Positions 21,479 through 32,286 of a stretch of 64,000 nt of DNA are shown here, piece after piece. The notes under the pieces are model-generated. The model saw only the letters and a program-made list of their open reading frames with translations. It made no database searches and had not been told where the DNA came from. The stretch lies in contig NC_133647.1 of assembly GCF_009905375.1 (NCBI RefSeq), positions 806,001 through 870,000 of the forward strand. Reading direction: 5' to 3'. The position numbers were made by a program, and so were the translations under genes. The DNA is from Apium graveolens. Lineage: Eukaryota > Streptophyta > Magnoliopsida > Apiales > Apiaceae. Position 1 is the stretch's first letter, and each line of letters begins with the position of its first letter.

Positions 21479-23220
21479 ATAACAATACTTAGCAAATATT
21501 CGATTTCATTTCAAAATACTATATGAATCGGGTCTTTATTCATAAGTGGCTCTCACTAGTTTTCCTAATTTATTCAACCCCCTACATGAAAAATTAAGCA
21601 TTCATAATGCTAGTGGGAATAGGGATCCTACATTCCATTACACAACCCCGGCTGTGGCACGAAACGCCATGTAATGTTCAATAGGCAGACAACTCTTGTC
21701 AATTACATCTAATGTTATTCCCTAATCAAACTTTAGCCTCTTGAATAATTGAGTCACGACTGTGGCACGACAAACTCAATATTCTAAGTCAAGTCTAACC
21801 CAACATTCCGTACAATTGAATCAGTCCCTAAAGGCCCACGGCTGTGGCACGTAACGACCTTTAGATTCTTATTCAATGTACACATCTCTATGTAATAGAC
21901 AAGTATTTCTTATTTCGAAATCAAAGCCCTCGGCTGTGGCATGAAACGACAATGATTCAAAAATAAGAACTACTTTCTACCATGTTGGAAGGCTATGACC
22001 GACACAAGCCCGTTGTATCATTGGCCAATTACTACTTGATATTATTTAATTTTAGAGGGATTATATTACATTACAATCATAATCATATTATAAAGAAATT
22101 CTTCCTTTTAAATTAAATATTTCAAATTAATAATCAATAATCAGATGATTCCTAGATCGGGTGGAGCATTGTCAAGAGGCGTCACTTAATAACCCTTTCT
22201 TACAGATAGAAATCTGTTGTTGACAGAATCATCCTTTCTCTCATATCGAAAATTCATATTCAATTACGTGTTTCATAAACATAAGAATCTCATGATTGTA
22301 TTCATAATATTATTATTAAGGTTATGAAACAATTTCACTATACCAGGTTGTCTAACAAACGCCTTATGTTTATTTAAGTTCACCTAAATCTATCATCGCA
22401 TGATAAACTAAGCATATATCACATATATCAACATGAATAAACATGAAGGTAGGCATGTTACATCATCTAGCACATTAGTCTAAGCATTATACATCTCTAT
22501 GTATCACATGAAGCATTTAAAATCAACTTAAACAGTTAAAAATAGCTTTAAAACACTTCATGGAAATATAAACAGTTCAAAACTTTTATATAAACTAAAA
22601 TTGATCACTCCATTAGATCCGTCTCGAAAAAACGAATCCAACGGTATATTGCACGCCCAAAATGGAGTTACGAAACTCCCAGAAAATCAATTTTAATATC
22701 AACAGTCGGGCTGTAACGCATTCCGGTGATGCGTTACACCCCTTTTAAGCCATTAAAGGGTGTAACGCATTCCGTGAATGCGCCACAGGTGTGTAATGCA
22801 TTCCGGCCGCCTTTTCTCGAAACATGTGCCGCCGCCTGACATACCTGTTTCTTTGTCTGTACCTTTTCTCTTCTTCCGTGCCATTCAACACAGCAGATTA
22901 CACAGACAATTCAAACATATATATATATATATATATATATGCAATTCATATATACATATATCTTTATTTAATTACGAATTTAATTACAATAACTTCAAAA
23001 ATTCATAATAAAAAATCTATACATCATAAAATTATGAAAAAAATACCCAAACGATCTACAACACTTGTAGAACCCAGATCAACATTCAAAATTATTCTGA
23101 GAAACGATTTCTCATCAGACAAAATTAATCCATAATATAACTTGTAAAAATCATAATTAATTCATATAAGCATATAAAATTCTGAAATTTTTACCACAGA
23201 TCTATATGCATACAACCTAT
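21479..23220 (-). other. copia-2 long 5' leader with repeats and hairpins
   Basis: About 1.7 kb between the primer site and gag. It contains four spaced copies of CGGCTGTGGCACG (21649, 21757, 21839, 21931; small variations) and, closer to the LTR, three copies of TGTAACGCATTCCG (22712, 22761, 22792). The first of those three forms a perfect 10-bp stem with its inverse. A TA microsatellite lies at about 22919-22941. No gene is supportable here. Confidence 0.75.
22712..22806. repeat. Hairpin/repeat cluster in the copia-2 leader
   Basis: TGTAACGCAT (22712-22721) pairs perfectly with ATGCGTTACA (22729-22738) across a 7-nt loop. ACACCCCTTT pairs, with one bulge, with AAAGGGTGT (22755-22763). Two further TGTAAYGCATTCCG copies follow. 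The base composition differs sharply from the AT-rich surroundings. Confidence 0.85.
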
Positions 23221-23232
23221 GCTCTGATGCCA
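23221..23232 (-). promoter_or_regulatory. copia-2 primer-binding site
   Basis: On the minus strand this reads TGGCATCAGAGC, one mismatch from the usual initiator tRNA-Met site. It lies one base from the 5' LTR. Confidence 0.85.
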
Positions 23233-23233
23233 T

Positions 23234-24907
23234 TGTTGGATTTTTAAACGCAGCGGGGGCATGGCAAAACACTTTTACACATACAAAATCCAAATAAAAG
23301 CATATAAATCGTGAATAAAAATTCGAGGGATCGAATCTAACCTTTTAAAATTAATTCGGAGACAACGATCAGAGATCCTTAGCAGTTACTCCTCAAGTGT
23401 GAAGCACTCCACCAGTATCCACCAAGAAAAACGATGTTAAGGAGGAGGAAGGAGGTGGAGAGAATTGGGTTTTCCAAACTTTTTGGGTTTTGTGTTTGAT
23501 GTGGGTTCGAATAAAATAGGGTCTATAATAGTGTATTTATAGGCAAAATTTTCAGCTGAAATTTTCCCATAAATAATATTATTATTATCCCATTTATTAT
23601 TCTCATTAATAATTAAAACACCTATTAATTATTAATCCTTTTTCTAAACACTTTAGAAATAATTCTCTCTCTTGATTTAATTTCCAAAAATTAAATCCTT
23701 AATTAATAATATTAAGAACTTTTCTTAATTAATTTATAATCAATTAAATCTCATTTAATCAATTATTAAATTTGCCAATTAATTATTTATTTCATAAATA
23801 AATAATTATTAGCCATTATTAATTAATTCCTCCACCATTAAATCATTCTCTTTTTATGGTGTGACCCTGTAGGTTCAATATTAAGCCGGTAGTAGAAATA
23901 AATAATAATAAAACTATTTTATCATTATTTATATAAATTCTCTAATTTATTAAATATGATTAATTAATTAATCACATTTATTCTACATCGTGAGTGATGC
24001 TTCTCAACATATCGCGACTATCCGGATAATATGAATTCACTGCTTAGAATACCAAGAACCTGTCAGTGAATAGTTACCGTACAATAAACTCCTTCTACCC
24101 TACAATGTCCCGATTAAATACAATGCATGGATCTCGTGTCAAGCCTATCTAATTCAATCACTTTGCTTACCATTTACTATGCGTAGTTCTATGCAAATTA
24201 GAAACTCCTTTCTAATTTCATTTACTCTGGCCAGAGATTCCTGAACTAGCATATGTGGATCAACCTTCAACATACGCTTCCTTCATTGGAAGGGGTAGAT
24301 CCTTTATTGATCATACACTATCTTCGTGTACAAATTTCTATACTCAGTAGAGCCCTAATAATTGTCCCTGGAGACTAAGAACTAAACCAAAGCATAGTTC
24401 AGTGTACACAAGATGACTATGATGACCTCAAGTCTAAGGATACTTGTACAACTATCACTAAGCGAACAACTGCTGACACGTGAGTGAACTCCATCAGTTG
24501 TTCAGCTGGGCGAGTCATGTTCAGTGAACTTATTCCATAATAAGCACCTACATACTAGCTATAGTGTCACCACACAAATGTCTATGAGAACAGACATCCT
24601 TCATAATGAAGCAAGCATAGTATGTATCGATCTTTGTGGATTATTAATTACCAGTTAGTAATCCTATGATCAGGAATAATTTAAGTTTAGAGTTATCATC
24701 TTTTTAGGTCTCACTATTATGATCTCATCATAATCCATAAAAAGCTTTACTCTAAACTATGGTATATCTTATTTAAACACTTAAATAGATAAAGCCCGTA
24801 ATAAAAACAAAACAAGTCTTTATTAATATCAATGAAATCAAAACAGATTACATAAAAGTTATTCCTAAATCCTAATTCCTGATTGGACTTAGGACATATT
24901 CCTTTCA
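23234..24907 (-). repeat. copia-2 5' LTR
   Basis: 1674 bp, the partner of 16979-18651. On the minus strand a TATAAATA box at 23534-23541 is the likely promoter of the element. The CTTTA duplication follows at 24908-24912. Confidence 0.95.
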
Positions 24908-25593
24908 CTTTACAGTTGGATTGGAGTCATATCAGCTCTTATTGAGAGATGGCGGCCAGAGACTCATAGTTTTTACTTGCCTATGGGAGAGGTTACTATT
25001 ACTCTACAGGATGTAGCTGTTTTGTTAGGGCTTCCTATTGACGGCGATGCTGTTATTTCAGATGTCACCCCTGGCCCTGGTTTGAGTTGGGTTGTCTATG
25101 TTGGTGAGATTTTTGGCAAAACTCCTGATCCGAAGAGAGACATGAATGGATCTAGAGTTCGATTGACTTTTATATTATCATGTGCTCCAGTACATTTACC
25201 CCAGGATACTACAGTAGATGACATTCGGTTTTAGGTGTTGTGTTATCTGGTTCATCTATTTGGTGGGGTTCTTTTCACTGATCATTCTGGAGGTCTCTTC
25301 CATCCTATGTTTCTACACTTTCTTCGTGACCTAGACAGATGCGGAGAGTATGCTTGGGGTGCTGCAATGCTTGCTTACTTGTATAGGGAGTTATGCAAGA
25401 CAAGCAAGAAGGAGGTTGATGAGGTAGCTGGTTGTTTGATACTGTTGCAGTTATGGGCGTGGGAGAGATTTACCACTCTTGCTCCCATTCGCACCGCTAC
25501 TCCTTTATTTAATGCTCGTTTCTGGGAGGGTCAGCCTGCAGCTCCACGTGGACTCAGGTACTTATAATTTAATTTAACACAATTTAATATTAT

Positions 25594-26105
25594 AGGGTTC
25601 ATTAATCTCCAAATTGGGTTTTAGAATCGTTTAAGAGCAAATATATATGATATGTAAACGGTTAGGGTTTAAGATTCGTGGTTTAGGGCCTAAGGCCCTA
25701 AACCATGGAGTCTAAACCCTAATTAAATCTAGGGTTTAGGGTCGGTAGGCCCTAAACCCTAGGAACCGGACTTCAATTTCATTTGAGATTTAAATTTAAA
25801 ACTTTTTAAAATTCTAGGGTTCATTAATCCCCAAATTAGGTTTTATAATCGTTTAAGAGCAAATATATATGATATGTAAACGGTTAGGGTTTAGGATTCG
25901 TGGTTTAGGGCCTTTAGGCCCTAAATCATGGAGCCTAAACCCTAATTTAAGCTAGGGTTTAGGGCCGGTAGGCCCTAAACCTTAGGAACCGGACTTCAAT
26001 TTCATTTGAGATTTAAATTTAGCAATTTTTAATATTCTAGGGTTCATTAATCCCCAAATTGGGTTTTAGAAACGTTTAGAAGCAACTTTATATGACATGG
26101 GTTTT
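25594..26105. repeat. Tandem repeat with telomere-like palindromes in a PMD intron
   Basis: A unit of 222-223 bp starts at 25594, 25816 and 26039 (about 2.3 copies). Each full unit carries inverted TTTAGGG/CCCTAAA motifs. One is TGGTTTAGGGCC-TAA-GGCCCTAAACCA (perfect 12-bp arms, first unit). Another has arms CTAGGGTTTAGGG and CCCTAAACCCTAG. Both lie wholly within the 25558-26150 intron. Confidence 0.9.
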
Positions 26106-27410
26106 AATTTAAAATTGAAAACTAATTTATATATTGTAATGTGATTCTAGGTGGCTTTATGGTCATTCCTACACTACTACGGGTGGCCATACCCTCCCTG
26201 TTATTCAGACACTATTGGATGGGCTTGGACCATCTCAGTTTGTATGGCAGCCTTACACTCTCGATGTCATTGTCGAGCTTCCTGCTTATTGTTTGACTGG
26301 TGAGCATATTTGGCGCTATCGTGGCCCTTTGATATGTATATTCATAGTGGAGCTTCATTGCCCTGATAGAGTAGCTAGACAGTTTGGTCTCGTGCAGACT
26401 ATACCCGTTGATGTTGTTTACTCGGAGGCAGATCATAGTACGAACTTGCGGGGCAATGACAAAATCAGATGGATTCATAAACATGCTGCTAGTCTGGCTA
26501 TATGGGTGCATCGTTTAGATCATACTTTTGTTGGAGATGCTATTATTGCTGAGAGTGCAGTGCCTGAGTACCATCCTTGGTATTTAGAGAGGACTGTCAG
26601 ATTCATTTCTCGTGTTGGTGCATTTAATCATCGCGTTAAAATCAATTTATTGTATAGGTTGTATTTGTTTTTATAGTTTCATTATAAATGCTTTAGTTGT
26701 TTTATTGTGATACATGAATCTTGTATCATGTGTTTACTTGTTTTGTTTATTTTTCAGGGTCTTATGTTCAGGCAGATATCTGAGCGGACACAGGACGTTC
26801 TTCCTGACATCTCACAGTTTGCTGACCAGTGCTGTGAGTTTGTCAGAGAGTACACATTACATGGTTTTGATGAGATGCCTGTGGAGGTTCTCCGAGCTAG
26901 GAGGTTGGAGGAGAGGCAACAACCGGGCCGTCGAGGTAGACGTGGCGGTGAACGAGCTGGTAGATGAGCTAGAGTTCTTGTTGATAATGATCCTGTTGCT
27001 ACAGAGCTTGAAGTTGATGGTCTTCCATTACATACTGATTTTCATGATTTGCCGGAGTCATCTACTCATGGTCGTACTGATCCTATTGCTACAGATCTTG
27101 GTGATGATCGGGATCCTCCGTTACGTGATTCTGTTGCTCATACTGTTTCTGTTCATCAGCCGAGATCATCTAGTCATGTCCAGCACGATCTTCAGATTCG
27201 TGATAGGTATGGATATGTTCCACCTTTTGATCTTGGCTTGACTCCCACTCTCGATCCTCATACTGAGCAGACTCGTACCGAGGACCCTTCCACTGAGCAG
27301 CCTCCTCCTCTTCATCGTTCTCACTGGTCTATTGAGCAGGTTGCTAGGGATCTTTCTATTCCATCATTCAGTCTTCATGTGACCCCTACACCTCCTACTG
27401 ATACTGATGG

Positions 27411-30400
27411 TGTAACGTCTGAGAAATTTACGTCTGTATCATATCATAATTATAATAAATTATATGTAATAATGTGTCATTTATTTGTAATTGTCTGTCA
27501 GACCCTAACTATTATATGTTACGTGTATTCTGTGTCGTTCCGGTATTTTAAGATATTTTTTAGACAAATTTATTTTGCATTCATAGCTTTCATTTCAAAC
27601 GTTTTATGACCCAAACCATGATTTTAAAGCCAGTATTTCAAATAAAATAATGGGCCTTATTTTTCATCAAACGGCTTTTACCATCACATTATTTTGAACA
27701 TCTAGGTATTTTACAAAATTTCTCGTTTCGCGAAAATTGACTTTTTTGGGCCCCATTGGGTGTTAAAACCCCCACAAAAATCACATTTTTATTTTTATAA
27801 AATTATAGGACTTTCAATTATATTATTTCTTTGCATTTTTGCATTATTCACAATTTTTGGGAATTTTTGGCATATATATTGTATATATAGAATATTTATA
27901 AATTAAATTTTAATACTCAAAAATTATAAAATTAGGGGCTTATAATTTTAAAAGATCTAAAATTAGAGCCTTAATTTTATTTAGGGGTATTAATTTTTTT
28001 TACTACTATAAATAGCCTGATTATTATTTAATTATAATTAATTAATTATTAAAAATCAGAAAATCTGCAATTCTCTGAAATTCGGGTCGGATTTTTCAGA
28101 ATCGGGTCAAGAATTAAACCGTGATTTCAAGCTGATTTCTGCATCTAATCGAGTGATTCGAGTATCGAAATCGAAGGTCTTGATCTGTTCTTTCCATTAC
28201 TAGTATCAATTTCATGTTTTAATTCGTAGTTTTCAATTTTCGATTTCTAGGGTTTATGTTCGAATTAGGGCTTTTTGATTCTAGGGTTATTGTGATGTTT
28301 TGATGATTGATATAACTTCCTGATGTTATTTGCAATCGATTCATGGTGTTTAATTGAACAAACGATACCTGAATAGTGATATTCGATTATTAGGGTTTAT
28401 ACCAAATTTTTAAATTACAACTCGATGATTTCTGTGAATATTTGGTTCCTGATATGTTAGGGGTTAGATTGTATATGTTCTTAGCTTTGATTTGCACTAT
28501 AGAACGTTAAGTTTCATGTACAGAATCAAAAGTTGGTATTTTGACCCGTTTGTAAGTCGGGTTGAATGATTTTGTGAACTATATGATGATTTTTGGTTCT
28601 GTTTGATGTTGTGGATAGATTCTTCATGTTCTAAGCTTCATTTTGATGTACAGAACATAGGGTTGTAAGTTCAGGTTAGTAAAAACGTACTTTGGCCGGA
28701 ATTGTGGGTTGCAGATCACCGGAGATGAAGTTCCGGTGATGATATGGTCATGTTTTGATCAGAATTGAACTTAGAAGGATACATGGAAAGATTTGGGAAC
28801 AAAAACGAAATGGAATGATGTATTTTTGGCCATGAACGGAAGTTGCCGGAGTCCGGCCAAAGGCTGCCGGAATCTGGTAAATTTCCAGAAACCGGTGGAC
28901 CTTCAAGGTCGACCCGGTTGTGTTCTTCATGACCCGTTTGACCCGTCCAGTTGACCCGGTTTTGATCTGAAATTGTCAGGGATTGATTTCTGACAATTGT
29001 TTCTGGAAATTATTTTTACTTTTATTTTATTTTAATTTTAAAAATCAGTTTTATTCATTTTATAAATTGATTAATTAATTATTTAATTAATTGATTTATA
29101 TTATAAATAATTCTAAAATATTTTCAAAAAATCAGATTTAATTATTTTCTTAATTATTTATTATTTATTTATTAATTATTAATTATTTAAAAATGATTAA
29201 TTATTTTGATAATTAATCAAGTAATTTCCAATAATTCATAATAAATTCATTTTAATTCTAAAAATTATAGAAAAATCATTATTGGTTCTGATTTTTCTTA
29301 AAGAATGATTTAAAAATTATTTTTGAGTTTTAAAAATTAGTAATAATTATTTATAGTGAATAATAAATTGAATTATCTGTGTTTAATTGATATTAAATAG
29401 ACCGTTAGTCCGATTTAATCAAAACGAAAGCCCTTTTTCTCAAAAAAATGAATTCTTTTCATTACAAATAATATGAAGACCTAATTTCTTCTAGAAATTA
29501 GTTGAATTTAATAATTGCTTGATTATCAGTCGGAATGTTTGCCGAGACGAGTCCGAAAAATTCCGGAAAAATGGGAAATGAAGCAGATGGCAATCAGCGA
29601 ATCAATCAGCGAGTCAATTTTGATTCTAAAAATTATTCTAACTATAAAAATGATTATATGCTTATGTGCTTATATGTATTATGTGGTTCATCGAGTCTTA
29701 CATGCTTATATATATACAATATGCGAGTCAGTCATAAGCGCATTAGTAAATGTTAAGAACGAAATGAAGTCGATTCCAGATGCAATTGAAGTACAAAATG
29801 AATTAACCAGTCTATTTTGCTAACAGAAGCCAAGCCAGAAAGGCAGGTTGAGTAGGTGATAGACGAAAAGTGATTTAATTACAGTGAGTCGCGCAGAAGG
29901 CAAGTTTCTTCCCTATTCTACTTTCAGAATAGTGATATTTCTTCAGATTCTTATCACGTTTGTACTCTTTTGATTCTCTTGTTCATAGTTCATTTTGATT
30001 CTTGATTTTCCTTTTCATTTAAATTCATTGTTCATATTTCAATTGTTACTCACCAATATTGATATATTCTGGTGATTAGAATATATCAAAGCATATCGAT
30101 TATTCCGGTTGCTATTCCATGGACTGGATAGTGATACATTGGGGATTAAGTTTACTTAATCCTAAGGACCGGGACATAACCGGATCCTTGAGATGGGTCG
30201 TAGTGCCTGGGTGCCCGATTGGATCTATATAATGAGATATAGATCTGCAATGTATCCTGGCTGATCAGCAGGGTATAGATGCGAACTTGTGTCCAGTTTA
30301 GTTCGTTTGTATTCGCCAACAATGGCCTTCTTTCTACTCTCGTGGACTTATATCTTTGTAGATATACCCAGTTTATCGTTTCACTTAAATTGTTAAACAC

Positions 30401-30879
30401 TGTTTATATTTTGTGGACTTGTTGAGCAATTTTTGGCTCACCTCTTTTTGTGGTTATTCACCTTATTGTTTTCAGTTAAGAAGGATTATGAAACCCATCA
30501 GAACTCGAGTGGTAAAGAAGCGGGTCAAGCCTCGAGATCCTCTCATACCCAAGATGTTGATCTCATTCCAGGAAGAAAGCTTTGAGTTTCCCGAACAGGT
30601 GGTGTGTATACAGATAGTGTGTGTGTTTGAATAAAAGACGAACTTAGTTTAAAATGGATTAGACAATGGGTTGTAATAACAAGAGTTTGTGAGATTTTGA
30701 ATTTGGTTTGTAATAAAAATAGATAGTGATTCTTGTTTTCATACTTCAACTTAGAAAGATCCTGGTTAGTGTTAAAGGGGTTTAGATTCATTTCTTTATT
30801 ATTTGTCAATCAGATTGAAAATGGTTGGTAATTAGCTAGTAACCCCCAGACTTATACCCCTGGTCTGGAGGGCGTTACA
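27411..30879 (+). repeat. Tekay-like 5' LTR
   Basis: It begins TGTAACGTCT exactly where the PMD sequence ends and finishes GGAGGGCGTTACA just before the primer site. A CTATAAATAG promoter element lies at 28006-28015. Its 3' portion shares short blocks (CTTGTTGAGCA, GGCTCAC, a TGATCAGC region) with the two minus-strand LTRs at 43651-47453 and 60151-64000. Confidence 0.85.
28006..28015 (+). promoter_or_regulatory. TATA box of the Tekay-like LTR
   Basis: CTATAAATAG lies about 600 bp into the LTR, a sensible promoter position. No transcript evidence is available from sequence alone. Confidence 0.6.
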
Positions 30880-30882
30880 GGT

Positions 30883-30894
30883 TGGCATCAGAGC
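30883..30894 (+). promoter_or_regulatory. Tekay-like primer-binding site
   Basis: TGGCATCAGAGC lies 4 bp after the LTR, one mismatch from the initiator tRNA-Met complement. Confidence 0.9.
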
Positions 30895-31068
30895 TGTAAG
30901 TTTGGTCCCTGAAAACAAAAACATTAGGGTTAAGATAAGATAGGGAGATCATATAGGATAGGAATAGTTAAATAGGAAGAGTAGAGTTAGGATTTAGGTC
31001 AGATTAGAATAGGAAAGTATAAATCTTAGGACTGTTTAGTGACCTTTCTTTTCTTGGTATATTATCAG

Positions 31069-31809
31069 ATGGCATCTTCTGGTTATTCTGCATCTTCCGA
31101 GAGGACCGTCACTGGGCCAGTAGCACCAGTTATACCTCCAGTATCTGAGTATATGTTTCCACCTCTTCCACCTCCACCACCATTGCCACAGGAGCCAGCA
31201 CCACCAATGCCAGATCTGATTCCTGATCCAGTAGAGATGTTTGATCCACTAGAGTTCTTTGAGCCGATGCTTTTACCTCCACTTCCAGTAGAGTATCAGT
31301 TTATGCCAGAGATTGAGCCAGAGCTTCCACCACCAGTAGTAGTACCTCCTATTCAGAAGTATGCCCCGGAGCCAGAGATATTTCAGATGATTTCGATTGA
31401 GGGTATGGGTGAGCATAATATGGAGTTACAGTTGGGATTTCCACAGCAGGCTGCAGGGATGCAGAGGGTTCCATCGCAAGAGTCAGTAGGTCATGTTGCA
31501 CAGCCATATATGGTACCGTACCATGAGTATAGTGTTATGAGAGAGGACGTTGAGTTTTGGAGAGCCCAGTGTAGGGAGATTATGCACTTGTTTGATCAGG
31601 GAGACCGAGGACCATTAGCTGCATTACAGCCAGATTACAGGATGAGACAGAGGTTACAGTCTATTTTGATGAGTGCTACTTGGGAGTTAGATGCTTTGAC
31701 ACATGAGGGACCGCCTTCTTTTGCGGAGTTCTACAGGATATTTCTTTTAGCACAGACTTTGGTTCAGGTACTTAGGGATGAGCTGAGGCGTATTCCGCTG
31801 GGATTCTGA
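31069..31809 (+). CDS. Extra ORF upstream of gag in the Tekay-like element, proline-rich, unknown
   Basis: An open frame of about 246 codons between primer site and gag. The start at 31069 (ATGGCATCTTCT) is preferred over an in-frame ATG at 31039 because the upstream ten codons look like leader. Residues about 20-110 are strongly proline- and acid-rich (repeats of PPLPPPPPLPQEP type). The last ~90 residues are predicted helical by eye (FWRAQCREIMHLF, RMRQRLQSILMS, FAEFYRIFLLAQTLVQVLRDEL). I recognise no retroviral enzyme motif, zinc finger, signal peptide or membrane segment. It is unbroken although the neighbouring gag and pol carry stops and frameshifts. It could be a gag-accessory protein or a captured gene fragment; I assign no function. 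Confidence 0.6.
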   Translation: MASSGYSASSERTVTGPVAPVIPPVSEYMFPPLPPPPPLPQEPAPPMPDLIPDPVEMFDPLEFFEPMLLPPLPVEYQFMPEIEPELPPPVVVPPIQKYAPEPEIFQMISIEGMGEHNMELQLGFPQQAAGMQRVPSQESVGHVAQPYMVPYHEYSVMREDVEFWRAQCREIMHLFDQGDRGPLAALQPDYRMRQRLQSILMSATWELDALTHEGPPSFAEFYRIFLLAQTLVQVLRDELRRIPLGF

Positions 31810-32286
31810 GATTTTGACTATAGGGGACTGACGTAGTGGAAATGACTGATGTATATAGATGCAGCTTAGTATGACATAGTGAGTAGTGTGTATGTGTGTA
31901 GTAGTAGTTTGACTTGTAGTAGTAGTTTAACTGGTAGTAGTTAGTTGACTTAGCCATAACCAGCAGAGCGAGACTTTTTGTACCAAGCACTAACACCTGA
32001 GGCTGGTGTCATATATATATATGATGAACTTTTCAAATTTTCTTTTATTTAAATTTCAGTTTTTACAGTTTTACCGCATTTACTTTTACTTTATTGTTTT
32101 ACAGCTTTTCGTATTTTAAATTATGTCCGAAAAAAATAAACATTTTATTTAACTATTTACATTTCCTATTTTTATATTAAGCAACTGTTCTCTTTATTTG
32201 AATCATACAAGATAAATTGTTTTATTACCTATTGTCAATTATTTATTAAACTGTTAAAGAAACATCACTTGTTTTATTATCAGAAG

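Larger units (their letters stand above)
16979..24907 (-). mobile_element. copia-2: Ty1/copia element lacking the reverse transcriptase core
   Basis: A 7.9-kb minus-strand element with 1673/1674-bp LTRs, an initiator tRNA-Met type primer site, a long leader, broken gag-pol and a polypurine tract. The LTRs differ by about 19 substitutions and one indel by eye (about 1.1%). The element is therefore recent, although it cannot make reverse transcriptase. The proteins resemble the TNT1-94-like copia group; finer classification is uncertain. Confidence 0.93.
16770..27410 (+). pseudogene. Plant mobile domain (PMD, MAIN-like) pseudogene, split by copia-2
   Basis: PMD proteins are plant proteins, often transposon-linked; some (MAIN family) act in genome stability. 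Exon parts are 16770-16978 plus 24913-25557, 26151-26657, and about 26757-27410. Recognisable PMD blocks are HRSADIW, RMVPLLQSTGFYGVA, LIERWRPETHSFYLP, GEVTITLQDVAVLLGLPIDG, LLQLWAWERF and YHPWYLERTVRFISR. The 25558-26150 intron is supported because AG|G TGG rebuilds the LRW codons. The second intron (about 26658-26756) does not join cleanly in frame. In-frame stops are TAG 16892-16894, TAG 25232-25234 and TGA 26965-26967. Copia-2 interrupts it exactly at a CTTTA duplication; the 3' part ends at the Tekay LTR. Confidence 0.85.

Noticed and set aside
22824..23135. Tyrosine/isoleucine-rich open frame
   Set aside because: It is translated from a TA microsatellite and AT-rich leader of copia-2.
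25660..26000. Interstitial telomere or chromosome end
   Set aside because: TTTAGGG units occur singly and in inverted pairs within a 222-bp repeat, not as a head-to-tail array.
26714..27241. Leucine-rich open frame overlapping the PMD 3' exon
   Set aside because: It is a shifted-frame shadow of the PMD exon, which has the recognisable protein in another frame.
29515..29823. 102-codon open frame in the Tekay-like LTR
   Set aside because: It is inside the LTR, with no family features and compositional bias of AT-rich non-coding DNA.
30883..30894. tRNA gene remnant
   Set aside because: Only the 12 bases complementary to a tRNA 3' end are present, at the exact primer-site position after an LTR. 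The other such sites in the window are explained the same way.
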